Source of the DNA: a virus
DNA: 20,867 nt
Reading direction: 5' to 3' (one strand)
IMG/VR virus record: IMGVR_UViG_3300024518_003973
Coordinates: 1 to 20,867 of that record
The notes under the pieces were generated by a model. It was not told the origin of the DNA. It searched no databases and was given only the letters and a program-made list of their open reading frames with translations. A program made the position numbers and the translations under genes. Shown in pieces: positions 13,413-20,649 of this stretch (the first letter of the stretch is position 1; each line of letters starts with the position of its first letter).

Positions 13413-13415
13413 TTA

Positions 13416-13466
13416 AAGGGTATTCACGTCGTAACCCTCTGCTTTTCGGGGCGGGGGGTTTTTCTT
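13416..13466 (+). terminator. possible rho-independent terminator with alternative pairing
   Basis: AACCC at 13433-13437 can pair with GGGTT at 13456-13460, followed by a T-rich run (13459-13467, TTTTTCTTT), the layout of an intrinsic terminator, with an 18-base loop. The same left arm could instead pair upstream: AGGGT at 13417-13421 with ACCCT at 13434-13438. Two exclusive hairpins are how attenuators work. The stem is short, so the call is tentative. It lies just after the stop of the 93-aa gene and before scaffold and capsid genes. Confidence 0.45.
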
Positions 13467-13623
13467 TCCGTAAAAGGAATGTGTTCTCATGGGTACGATG
13501 GGTTTGTGGAACGGACGCATTGATTAACCGCATCCCCACCCCCCATAGGTGAATGCGATGTGCCTTTGGTATGTCCCTTCCGGGTGGGCCACCCGTGACA
13601 GTCAACCCTTGTGAGACGTAAAA
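13467..13623 (+). promoter_or_regulatory. structured region upstream of the scaffold gene
   Basis: About 155 bases without a supported gene. They contain a CGCATT/AATGCG inverted repeat (13516-13521, 13552-13557) and a near-perfect palindrome CGGGTGG-G-CCACCCG (13581-13595). A 12-codon frame with AAGGAAT upstream (13489-13527) is possible but not called. No clear -35/-10 pair is visible, and the scaffold ATG at 13624 lacks a clear ribosome site. The palindrome may be an operator or an RNA hairpin in the capsid-gene leader. Confidence 0.4.
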
Positions 13624-14634
13624 ATGCCAAGTGATGCAAAAGAGGTCGCTCCTGAAACAGCTGAAGCAACAGAGGGAATATTCGACGTAGCGGTAAGTGA
13701 CATTGCCAAGGCGGCGAATGCTCCACAAACGTTCATTGATAGTCTGACGTCCAATGATGGCGAAGCATCCGAACCTCAAGAGGTAGAGGAAGAGGAAGAA
13801 GTCATCGAGGAAAACGAGGACAACGAGGAGGAAGTCGAGGAAAGCGAGGAAGACCAGGAAGAAGAGGAGCAGGAGGAAGTCGAGGAGGAGGAACCGAAAG
13901 GTGATTCGCCCGGAATCAAGAAGCGAATTGGAAAACTGGTCGAACGAGCGAAGAAAGCGGAAGCGGAAGCGGAACGACTGCAAACGGAACTGAACGGTCA
14001 GCAGGGTGAATCCCGGCAGGACAATTCGACTCCCGGCGCGGATCGTTTCGAGACAGTCACCGATTCGCAGAAACTGGACAAGATGGAAGCGGACGCTGAA
14101 CACCTTCGGGAATGGTTGATAACTAATCCGGAGGGCGGCGAATACGCAGATCGAAGCGGCGGCAAATACGACGTCGATTACGAAACTGCCAAATCCCTTC
14201 ACGTCCAGACAGACCGAGACTTGCGCAAGAACATCCCGAACCAACGGGCGAATCTTCACCAGAGGGCAACTTCATTCCAGCAGGCGAACGCAACGTTCCC
14301 GTGGATGCAGGACAACGGCACAAGTGAATTCGTGGAAATGGCCGGGATACTTGCAAACAATCCGAGGGCGAAGAAGTTCTACGAATCCGATCCGAACGCC
14401 GCTCTTTTCTTTGGTTACGCCGTGGAGGGCTATAAGTCAGTCCACGCCAAGGAAGGGAAGGGCAAGAAGGTCAAACCAGTAGCTCAAGCGCCCACCTCAG
14501 TCCCAACTTCGACCCGCGCAAAACGGGCAACGAAGAACACTTCGGGCGCCGCAAAGCAAAGCAAACTGAAGAAACAGGCGCTAAGTAGCGGCGACCAACA
14601 TGACGTCAGAAGTTACCTCGAAAGCATCATTTAA
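13624..14634 (+). CDS. capsid scaffolding protein
   Basis: A 336-aa protein sits between portal and major capsid genes. Residues about 50-92 are almost entirely acidic (long E runs with D, N, Q and S), followed by a basic helix and coiled coil (KKRIGKLVERAKKAEAEAERLQTELNGQ). A helical middle carries YDVDYETAKSLHVQTDRDLRKNIPNQRANLHQRATSF, and the C-terminus is basic (KGKKVKPVAQ..., RAKRATKNTSGAAKQSKLKKQ). Acidic, coiled-coil proteins with a basic C-terminal capsid-binding helix at this locus are scaffolds that direct prohead assembly and then leave. Identification rests on composition and position. Confidence 0.78.
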   Translation: MPSDAKEVAPETAEATEGIFDVAVSDIAKAANAPQTFIDSLTSNDGEASEPQEVEEEEEVIEENEDNEEEVEESEEDQEEEEQEEVEEEEPKGDSPGIKKRIGKLVERAKKAEAEAERLQTELNGQQGESRQDNSTPGADRFETVTDSQKLDKMEADAEHLREWLITNPEGGEYADRSGGKYDVDYETAKSLHVQTDRDLRKNIPNQRANLHQRATSFQQANATFPWMQDNGTSEFVEMAGILANNPRAKKFYESDPNAALFFGYAVEGYKSVHAKEGKGKKVKPVAQAPTSVPTSTRAKRATKNTSGAAKQSKLKKQALSSGDQHDVRSYLESII

Positions 14635-14651
14635 AAATAGGATTTAATATA

Positions 14652-15668
14652 ATGGCCGGTCTAGTAGAACGCTCACAATCACTCAAACGTGAAGATCTTT
14701 CCGACCTTCTCGTTACCGTAGACAACGCCGCAACTCCCTTTACGAGTATGGCGCGCAAAGGGTCTGCTCCCAAGAACTCCCTGGTGGAGTGGGGACTTGA
14801 CGCATACCCGGCGCCTCGCACCACGCCAGTCGTGGATGACGCAGACGTTTCGAGTTACGAAAACATGTCTTCTGATCGCCAGAAGGCGCAGAATTACGTA
14901 CAGATTTTCCAACGGGCGCCGAAAGTGTCTCGTCTGGCTAATCTCACCTCCGACGTCGCAGGCGTGGGATTCAAGCAGGAAATGGCGAAAGCCATCGCCA
15001 AGGCGCTTGTCATGGTGAAGAGAGACATGGAAAGTACCTTTCTCGGAAACAACGATGCTCAAGCCGACAACGGCACCATCGGATATGGTTCCAAGGCGGC
15101 GAACATCATCATCAGCACTTCCGGCGGTTCAACGCTTCAAATTCCGTCTGGTTTTCGCACTCCGTCCGCTTCGATCAACGCCGATTCCACGCAGGTCAAC
15201 CTGACCGAAGAGGAAGTTCGCGCCATATTGAAGTCGATCTGGAACGAGACTGGAGAGAACAACAAGTCGTTTACCGGGATTTGTGGTTCCAGCGTGAAGA
15301 ACACCGTGTCGCAAATGACTCTGTATCGTCCCGCCGCCGGAGATGGCGGAACCAAGACGGTCTACATTCAGAGCAACCGTGATGCGGCGGACGCAACACT
15401 CACAAGCGGAGTTGACGTAATTGATACTGACTTCGGTAAAATCACCCTGCACCTCGATTCGTTCATTCGTTCGGATTCAAGCACAGCAGGGCCATTGACG
15501 TTGTACATCTTCAACATGGACAACATCGAGATCAAGTACGCTTCGCAACCATCCTTCAGGGAACTTCCCGACTTAGGTGGTGGCCCGCGCGGACTTGTCG
15601 AATCAGTTGCAACTCTTTGCTCATACTCCGGGGGACTGGATCACGGCAAAATCGTCTTAACCGCTTAA
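14652..15668 (+). CDS. major capsid protein, SU10/DUF5309 type
   Basis: This 338-aa protein has the opening typical of the SU10-type major head protein family: residues about 10-60 read REDLSDLLVTVDNAATPFTSMARKGSAPKNSLVEWGLDAYPAP. It continues with NYVQIFQRAPKVSRLANLTSDVAGVGFKQEMAKAIAKALVMVKRDMESTFLGNN, the spine-helix region of an HK97 fold. The C-terminal beta region includes FGKITLHLDSF and the P-domain-like PLTLYIFNMDNIEIKY. It forms the icosahedral shell. AGGA about ten bases upstream is a modest ribosome site. Its place after the scaffold supports the call. Phages with this type include short-tailed phages with elongated heads. Confidence 0.9.
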   Translation: MAGLVERSQSLKREDLSDLLVTVDNAATPFTSMARKGSAPKNSLVEWGLDAYPAPRTTPVVDDADVSSYENMSSDRQKAQNYVQIFQRAPKVSRLANLTSDVAGVGFKQEMAKAIAKALVMVKRDMESTFLGNNDAQADNGTIGYGSKAANIIISTSGGSTLQIPSGFRTPSASINADSTQVNLTEEEVRAILKSIWNETGENNKSFTGICGSSVKNTVSQMTLYRPAAGDGGTKTVYIQSNRDAADATLTSGVDVIDTDFGKITLHLDSFIRSDSSTAGPLTLYIFNMDNIEIKYASQPSFRELPDLGGGPRGLVESVATLCSYSGGLDHGKIVLTA

Positions 15669-15687
15669 TCGCAGGAGGAACAATAAT

Positions 15688-16254
15688 ATGACAGCAACAG
15701 CAACATCAGTCGATGACTTCGTAGGTCTAAACCGTTCATGGGTTTCAAACATGGCAGTCGAGGAATCCGCGCGGACGGGATACACCCACAAGGTGACCGT
15801 AAGCGCAAAGGACATATCCGACTTGGCCTTAGCCCAGTCTACTCCTCTTACGAGTACGGGGGACGAACTGCAAATGGCAGTATTCACCCTCGCCCAAAAC
15901 GAGGATTCAGATTCTGCGGTAACTGCTTCCGCATTAATCGTCACCAAGGCATTCGCTTCCTCAACCGCGCAAACGATTGTCTGTGACGTGGGTGATGCGG
16001 CAGGCGGCGCCCAACTACTCGCCGCAGTAACATTGATCACCACCGGGACGGGCGCGGAAAGAGGTCATGCCTCATACGCCTCCTTGCCGGATGACGAAAA
16101 TCCTCTGCTCGACGTCAACGCCGGGACGCAGGGAACCGCCGCAGGAACGATCTACATGAACTTCCTCAATAGCGCCGCCGGGGGGTTGGATGACCTCACC
16201 GATGGTGAAGTTACGTTGCTCCTCAAGGTGCGCGAATCTTCGGTTATAGCTTGA
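15688..16254 (+). CDS. virion protein after the capsid gene, possible head decoration protein
   Basis: A 188-aa product has the strongest ribosome site in the window: AGGAGGAA seven bases before ATG 15688, suggesting high expression. The sequence is rich in A, T, S, V and D with short beta-strand patterns (YTHKVTVSAKDI, QTIVCDVGD, GEVTLLLKVRES) and no basic regions, as in structural surface proteins. No family is recognised. Position directly after the major capsid gene and predicted high translation make a head decoration, cement or fibre protein the most likely role, but this is inference. Confidence 0.65.
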   Translation: MTATATSVDDFVGLNRSWVSNMAVEESARTGYTHKVTVSAKDISDLALAQSTPLTSTGDELQMAVFTLAQNEDSDSAVTASALIVTKAFASSTAQTIVCDVGDAAGGAQLLAAVTLITTGTGAERGHASYASLPDDENPLLDVNAGTQGTAAGTIYMNFLNSAAGGLDDLTDGEVTLLLKVRESSVIA

Positions 16255-16298
16255 TCCGTTCATAGTTTAGGTACACTTGCAACAGACGGACGGGCGCC

Positions 16299-16688
16299 AT
16301 GCCAACCATCTCCGAGAACATCATAGTTCCCGGCGCTGGTGACCTCACCAAAGAGGTTATCGAGGAACTTCGTACTGCGAAGAACCTGGAACTGGTCAAT
16401 GCGTCCGTTCGTCAACGCAAGTTGGCTCAAGCGGAACAAGTCGTTTCCAACGGAGTTCGGAAGAACCTTTCGTTCGGCAGACTTCGAATGCGGATCGCGC
16501 CGGAAGCATATCATTACTGGGGAAAACGCCTAGGTTATGCATGCTGGGACGATCAGCAATTCTTGAGGGAGTTCGAAAGAGACAACGAATCTGTCAGGAT
16601 AAACTCAAGGAGCGAGAACGCCACGGTCATTGCGCCGGGTCCACTCCACGATCCTGACGCAAAGTATTTGGTCAAGCCAGCGGCATAA
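16299..16688 (+). CDS. small protein between capsid and adaptor genes, unknown
   Basis: A 129-aa product with a helical region (DLTKEVIEELRTAKNLELVNASVRQRKLAQAEQV), a basic middle (VRKNLSFGRLRMRIAPEAYHYWGKRLG) and a C-terminal part with CWDDQQFLREFERDNESVRI. Small genes in this slot of podovirus genomes often encode head-completion or internal virion proteins. The family is not recognised. It ends two bases before the adaptor start. Confidence 0.62.
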   Translation: MPTISENIIVPGAGDLTKEVIEELRTAKNLELVNASVRQRKLAQAEQVVSNGVRKNLSFGRLRMRIAPEAYHYWGKRLGYACWDDQQFLREFERDNESVRINSRSENATVIAPGPLHDPDAKYLVKPAA

Positions 16689-16690
16689 CC

Positions 16691-17764
16691 ATGCAGATAA
16701 CCAAATTCAGGGACGTGCTGGGAGGAGTTTCCCACAGGATGGGTCTTGACCCGGACAATTTGCTGGACGTGGAGAAAGCGTCATTCGCCGAATTCATTCA
16801 AAGCAGGGTGCGCCAGGGGTGGGAGTATTATCCTTGGCCCGAAACAATGAAGGTCGAGCAACGGCAGTACCGGCCCGACTATGCTGGTGGAACCACTTAC
16901 TCCAATGCGGCGAGCGACGTCGATTCCTCACAGGTCTACTGGCCCCAAGAGGACAAGTATTATCAAGCGTTGAAGTCAACTTCAGGGAATGCCCCGACTG
17001 ACTCCAGCGGTACGGTGAACGCCCAATGGGAGGATCTGGGGGTAACCTACGCCGCATCCGACTATGCGGCGGCAACCGACTATGCGGTGGGTGACACGGT
17101 ATTCTACCCGACCAACCGTGAATACTACACGATGCACACCAATGCGTCCGCCGGGACGGCTCCCACCAACGCTTCATACTGGGGGAAACTCACTCCCTTC
17201 ATACGATTCATAAAATACGAGCAGACTTCGGAAACGAAACTGGGCGAGATATTCTCCGTCACCAGCAAAAACCCCGAAGCTAACCGGGCGCCCACCTCGC
17301 TTTCCTATTCGTTGATTGATGACGGCATATTGCCCGAATTCGATGCAGGATCGAAGATATGGCTCAAGTTTCGTCCGAGAACGCCTTCCTTCACCTCCAC
17401 TTTGTACAATAACACCACGGCGAACTACTACGTGGGAGACATTGTCTATGACGATGGTTCCTCCGCAGGCGCCCAGAACACCGGGGAATGCTACGAGTGC
17501 ATTGTCGCCCACACCAATTCGCCCGCCAGAACACCGGACAACACGACCTACTGGACGAAGCAGGAAATACCAAAGGTGATCGCCGAGTTCGTCAAGCAGG
17601 CGGGGTATGCGTCCGCATTGCTTCAGGACGGTCAGCACGAAAAAGGCCCGTTGCTGGAGGAAATGGCCCTCAATCTGTTGTACAACGAACTGGACAAGGT
17701 GCAGAACCAGCAACAGCAGTACAGAACGATTTTCACTCAACCTCTCGCCGTGAGAGTTTCTTAA
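16691..17764 (+). CDS. head-tail adaptor protein with carbohydrate-binding-module-like inserts
   Basis: A 357-aa protein. The N-terminus (TKFRDVLGGVSHRMGLDPDNLLDVEKASFAEFIQSRVRQGWEYYPWPE) and the C-terminal helices (IPKVIAEFVKQAGYASALLQDGQHEKGPLLEEMALNLLYNELDKVQNQQQQ) have the pattern of podovirus adaptor proteins that sit under the portal. Between them are three segments resembling CBM5/12 (chitin-binding-like) repeats: about residues 58-118, 122-168 and 232-292. Each has a YxxGDxVxY-type strand or equivalent, a Y-rich strand, an APTN/ARTPDN turn and a closing W (QWEDLG, YWGKL, YWTKQ). Usual adaptors are shorter, so the inserts are unusual; they may sit at the virion surface and bind sugars. 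Confidence 0.72.
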   Translation: MQITKFRDVLGGVSHRMGLDPDNLLDVEKASFAEFIQSRVRQGWEYYPWPETMKVEQRQYRPDYAGGTTYSNAASDVDSSQVYWPQEDKYYQALKSTSGNAPTDSSGTVNAQWEDLGVTYAASDYAAATDYAVGDTVFYPTNREYYTMHTNASAGTAPTNASYWGKLTPFIRFIKYEQTSETKLGEIFSVTSKNPEANRAPTSLSYSLIDDGILPEFDAGSKIWLKFRPRTPSFTSTLYNNTTANYYVGDIVYDDGSSAGAQNTGECYECIVAHTNSPARTPDNTTYWTKQEIPKVIAEFVKQAGYASALLQDGQHEKGPLLEEMALNLLYNELDKVQNQQQQYRTIFTQPLAVRVS

Positions 17765-17786
17765 ACAAGTCAAGTCAAGTCATGCC

Positions 17787-18275
17787 ATGAGTAAACCAAA
17801 CGTGCAAATCAGAAACTTCAGAACCAAGGTGATTGATGTCACCCTGACCAATGCGACCTCCGCCAATTATGCAACGGGCGACGTGTTGGTGGAAACGCAG
17901 GAAATCAACCTCGGCGGTGATTCAAATTACCCGACCCGTGGGACGATCAACAACTTCATTTTAATCGACAAGAATGACATCGGGGCGCAATGCGACGTCC
18001 TTTTCCTTTCTTCGAACGTGTCAATTGGTTCGGCGGACGGGGCAGTATCCTTGACTGCGGCGAATGCGGCGAACGTACTGGGAAGGGTGGACACGGGGGC
18101 GACTTTCGTGGATTTGATTAATTCGAAAACCATAACCCCATCAGCATTCGCGCCCATACCGTTCGACTTGTCGGACAACAAGTTATACGTCGGGGTTGTC
18201 GCTCGCGCCGCATATGATAATTCGGGTGGGTCGGCGGACTTTCTGATACTTCGCCTCGGACTAACCATAGAGTAA
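17787..18275 (+). CDS. virion-associated protein, unknown
   Basis: A 162-aa beta-rich product: VQIRNFRTKVIDVTLTNATSANYATGDVL, then GTINNFILIDKNDIGAQCDVLFLSSNVSIG and a C-terminal FDLSDNKLYVGVVARAAYDNSGGSADFLILRLGLTIE. The pattern of alternating strands resembles small phage surface proteins found beside tail fibre genes. The family is not recognised. The leader holds three tandem CAAGT units (17766-17780) instead of a Shine-Dalgarno site. It is followed six bases later by the glycine-rich adhesin, so a role in the tail or adhesin complex is likely but inferred. Confidence 0.62.
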   Translation: MSKPNVQIRNFRTKVIDVTLTNATSANYATGDVLVETQEINLGGDSNYPTRGTINNFILIDKNDIGAQCDVLFLSSNVSIGSADGAVSLTAANAANVLGRVDTGATFVDLINSKTITPSAFAPIPFDLSDNKLYVGVVARAAYDNSGGSADFLILRLGLTIE

Positions 18276-18280
18276 GGGCG

Positions 18281-19189
18281 ATGCTCCAACTACCTTGGTT
18301 GTCGGCGCGAGGGGCAAGGGGCGGATCGTTCGCCGCTGGCCCTGCCGCTTCTGCGGGGGGCTTTACCCCTATCACCGCAACGGGGGGGACTGTAACCACG
18401 TACACGGGATACAAGGTACACACTTTTTTAGCGTCAGATGATTTCGTGGTTAGTGATGCGGGAAGCGAGGGAGAGGTCGACGTCTTGATCGTAGCCGGAG
18501 GAGGCGGAGGAGGAACGTTTGGAGGAGGCGGAGGCGGAGGTCTTCGCACTTTGTCAGCCCAAAGCGTTTCAGCCGCCACTTACGCAATCGTTACAGGAGC
18601 AGGGGGAGCGGCGGGAGGTGCAGACCTTGGGACATCGGGTTCAAATTCTTCGGGATTCTCGACCACTTCGGCTGGTGGCGGTGGTGGTGGAGGTTTTAGT
18701 GCGTCAAACTATAATGGCGTAAATGGCGGAAGTGGTGGTGGGGCTGGATGTCAAATCACCTCAGGTTACCCTACGGGAGCCATAGGAAGTGCTGTTGCTC
18801 CGTCTCAAGGCAATGACGGCGGCCTAGGCCGAGCCACTAATGGAACCGCAGGAGGAGGAGGAGGAGGCGCAGGAGCGGTTGGCGGAACACAACCCGGCAC
18901 CGGTGGCGTTCCCACAACGACAGGCGGCGCCGGAGGGGCTGGCGCAGATAACTCTTTGCGAACTGGTTCAGCCATAACTTATGCAGGCGGCGGAGGAGGC
19001 GGTGGTAGTGCAAATGGAGGCGCTGGTGGTTCAGGTGGAGGAGGACTTGGCGCGGCCTACCCGGGGGGAGCCGTTGGAGTTGCCGGAACAACAAATTCAG
19101 GCGGTGGAGGCGGAGCCGGTTACTCAGGGGTCAAAGCCGCAGGTGCTGGCGGATCGGGAATAGTGGTCATTCGATACAGGACTTCCTAA
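18281..19189 (+). CDS. glycine-rich tail adhesin/receptor-binding protein
   Basis: A 302-aa protein. After a short start, residues about 30-72 form a small beta domain (TVTTYTGYKVHTFLASDDFVV, ending VDVLIVAGGGGGG) that typically precedes glycine-rich repeats in phage tail-tip proteins. From residue 70 to 290 the sequence is dominated by runs of glycine with A, S and T (GGGGGG seen many times) broken by short variable loops. It closes with GSGIVVIRY, a typical end of this family. Such domains can pack as polyglycine II helices with loops that bind bacterial surface receptors, as in gp38 adhesins of T-even-like phages. The next gene starts within its stop (TAATG). Confidence 0.85.
   Translation: MLQLPWLSARGARGGSFAAGPAASAGGFTPITATGGTVTTYTGYKVHTFLASDDFVVSDAGSEGEVDVLIVAGGGGGGTFGGGGGGGLRTLSAQSVSAATYAIVTGAGGAAGGADLGTSGSNSSGFSTTSAGGGGGGGFSASNYNGVNGGSGGGAGCQITSGYPTGAIGSAVAPSQGNDGGLGRATNGTAGGGGGGAGAVGGTQPGTGGVPTTTGGAGGAGADNSLRTGSAITYAGGGGGGGSANGGAGGSGGGGLGAAYPGGAVGVAGTTNSGGGGGAGYSGVKAAGAGGSGIVVIRYRTS
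18498..19125 (+). repeat. GGN-codon low-complexity tract in the adhesin gene
   Basis: Arrays of glycine codons (GGA, GGC, GGT) form several near-repeats, for example GGAGGCGGAGGAGGAACG and GGAGGCGGAGGCGGAGG at 18500-18540, and GGAGGAGGAGGAGGCGCAGG at 18851-18870. Such tracts favour slippage and recombination, which would change loop content and receptor specificity. Confidence 0.6.
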
Positions 19190-19542
19190 TGGCTACTTAT
19201 TACGCAGAAATAAATGATGAATCCATCGTGATTGAGGTGGTGGTCGTTTCGGACGAAAACGGTTCAAGGGAAGCCGATGGAATCGCCTTTCTGAAAGCGT
19301 TGCTCGGAGATGACAGGAACTGGGCCAAAACCTACGCAAACGGTCAGCACAGATACAATTATGCAGGGATAGGATTCACTTGGGATAATTCAAACAAAGC
19401 ATTTTACGCACCCCGCCCTTTTGCTTCGTGGTCGCTTGACGATAACTACGTTTGGGAAGCACCCACTACATATCCCAATGACGGAAAACCTTATGCTTGG
19501 GTCGAGGCAGATCGGGAGTGGGCGGAGGTTCCGCTTGTATGA
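19189..19542 (+). CDS. small tail-associated protein
   Basis: A 117-aa product whose pattern recurs beside tail fibre genes in marine phages, from memory of such families: an N-terminal beta strand pair (TYYAEINDESIVIEVVVVSDEN), then LLGDDRNWAKTYANGQHRYNYAGIGFTWDNSNKAFYAPRPFASWSLDDNYVWEAPTTYP and a C-terminal YAWVEADREWAEV. The tryptophan/proline-rich middle (RPFASWSLDDNYVW) is the most distinctive part. It probably belongs to the virion or the adhesin complex. It overlaps the adhesin gene by one base and the lipoprotein gene by four, so the three are translationally linked. Confidence 0.7.
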   Translation: MATYYAEINDESIVIEVVVVSDENGSREADGIAFLKALLGDDRNWAKTYANGQHRYNYAGIGFTWDNSNKAFYAPRPFASWSLDDNYVWEAPTTYPNDGKPYAWVEADREWAEVPLV

Positions 19543-19961
19543 ATAACTTATTCGCCATATCGTTGCTTTTCATGGGAGGATGCTCGATGCGTCCACTCTA
19601 TGCTCCGCTGGGCGGTGCGTTAGGCGCGGCGGCAGGTGGCGCGGTGGGTGGAGTAGGTGGCGCATTTCTAGGTGGCGGCGCAGGAGCGGCAACCGGTTCC
19701 CTTTTAGCTGGTGACGGCGAACTAAAGGCGGCGAAGGAACAGACCCAGCAAGTCATAGCGTCCTTGAGCAAGGGAGACGTGGAAGGCATGTTGGCGGCTG
19801 CGGCTGGAAAGCAGAAGGGATTTGTTGACGAGGCAATAGACGGGGTGATCGGATTTGTGAAGCTCTGCCTAATATTTTTGGTACTTTGGAACCTAATTCC
19901 AATCATCTATACGAGATACATCCACAAGAAGCACTCCAATGGAAATTCTGAAAAAACTTAA
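19539..19961 (+). CDS. small lipoprotein with glycine zipper and C-terminal membrane segment
   Basis: A 140-aa product starts in an ATGA overlap, with GGAGG upstream. The N-terminus MNNLFAISLLFMGGCSM looks like a lipoprotein signal with a short hydrophobic core and a cysteine at residue 15, though M at -3 is not ideal for a lipobox. Residues about 23-55 are a glycine zipper (GGALGAAAGGAVGGVGGAFLGG), which can insert in or oligomerise on membranes. A charged helical middle (KAAKEQTQQVIASLSKGDVEGML) follows, then a hydrophobic span (VKLCLIFLVLWNLIPIIYTRYI) and a basic tail. It may be a lysis or envelope protein. The frame is open upstream to 19497, but ATG 19539 is the better start. Confidence 0.65.
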   Translation: MNNLFAISLLFMGGCSMRPLYAPLGGALGAAAGGAVGGVGGAFLGGGAGAATGSLLAGDGELKAAKEQTQQVIASLSKGDVEGMLAAAAGKQKGFVDEAIDGVIGFVKLCLIFLVLWNLIPIIYTRYIHKKHSNGNSEKT

Positions 19962-20055
19962 GGGCGAGTTCGACAAGTTGAACAAGCGGGGCAAGTCGAT
20001 TGTCATCATAGGCATAGCAATCGCCGTGTTCTTTCTCCTCGAACTAGTGAAGTAA
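19939..20055 (+). CDS. single-span membrane miniprotein
   Basis: A 38-aa frame starts inside the end of the lipoprotein gene (23-base overlap) and ends where the next gene begins (TAATG at 20053-20057). It has a basic amphipathic N-terminus (MEILKKLKGEFDKLNKRGKS) and a transmembrane segment (IVIIGIAIAVFFLLELVK). The exact fit and membrane pattern support it. It could be a holin-like or accessory lysis protein. Confidence 0.55.
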   Translation: MEILKKLKGEFDKLNKRGKSIVIIGIAIAVFFLLELVK

Positions 20056-20318
20056 TGGAAGGATTGGACGTCGGATTCATCGAGTTGTTGCTCATCGGAG
20101 CGATGGGCGTGTTGGGGTATTTATGGAAGAGCCAATCGTCGGACATCCGACAAACCACGCTGGACTTGAATCAGTTGAGTATACGCTTCGCCGAAGCGAA
20201 GGGTGGGGCGGAAGCAACCAACAAGACCCTGTTTTCCCACATCGAGGAGATGAAGGACGCAATTGCCCGGATCGAGAGTCACTTGATTACGTCGGGGGGC
20301 AAGAAGGGTGCTAACTGA
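20055..20318 (+). CDS. small membrane-anchored coiled-coil protein, lysis candidate
   Basis: An 87-aa product with an N-terminal transmembrane segment (VGFIELLLIGAMGVLGYLW) followed by a charged helix likely to form a coiled coil (SDIRQTTLDLNQLSIRFAEAKGG, then SHIEEMKDAIARIESHLI). This topology occurs in small phage membrane proteins such as i-spanin-like and XhlA-like lysis accessories. The next gene has the same topology, suggesting a pair. No endolysin is in the window, so a lysis role is inferred from topology and the neighbouring membrane proteins. Confidence 0.62.
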   Translation: MEGLDVGFIELLLIGAMGVLGYLWKSQSSDIRQTTLDLNQLSIRFAEAKGGAEATNKTLFSHIEEMKDAIARIESHLITSGGKKGAN

Positions 20319-20649
20319 ATATAGCGAATATTTCGTACTGGGCATAGCGTTAATCATATCGGTGATAGCATGGGCATTGAAGAAAGAACACCAACGCATC
20401 GAATCCTGCGAGTCGGCCGTCTCCGACCTGAACCACCGACTATCCAAGGCAATCAACGAGATAAGTCGCAACGAGGTGGCGGACGTCGAGTGGCGCAAGC
20501 GAGTGGAGGAAAACCACAAAAGTCTCCTGAAGGCAGACGAGGACAGGCGCAATGACACACGAAAGATATTTGACAAGATTGAATCAATGAAGGGTGACAC
20601 GCACATAGAACTTCAGCGCCTCGGCGAACTGATTGCGGGAAAGAAGTAA
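20308..20649 (+). CDS. second small membrane-anchored coiled-coil protein
   Basis: A 113-aa product starts at GTG 20308, overlapping the previous gene by 11 bases with GGGGGG upstream. It has an N-terminal transmembrane segment (YFVLGIALIISVIAWALKK) and then a long charged coiled coil (HQRIESCESAVSDLNHRLSKAINEISRNEV through DDTRK-like helices to LQRLGELIAGKK), with one cysteine in the helix. The layout repeats that of the upstream 87-aa protein with little visible sequence identity, so they may be functionally paired or distant duplicates. A spanin or lysis-regulator role is possible. Confidence 0.62.
   Translation: MLTEYSEYFVLGIALIISVIAWALKKEHQRIESCESAVSDLNHRLSKAINEISRNEVADVEWRKRVEENHKSLLKADEDRRNDTRKIFDKIESMKGDTHIELQRLGELIAGKK

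Noticed and set aside
13489-13527. A 12-codon leader peptide frame before the scaffold gene
   Set aside because: There is an AAGGAAT upstream, but the frame is too short to support without conservation data.
13372-14259. A 295-aa minus-strand frame rich in F and L
   Set aside because: It is the complement of the glutamate-rich scaffold gene (GAA/GAG become TTC/CTC), so the hydrophobic look is an artefact.
18498-19125. CRISPR array or satellite repeat
   Set aside because: The repeats are glycine codons in an intact gene with no regular spacers, so they are explained by the adhesin protein.
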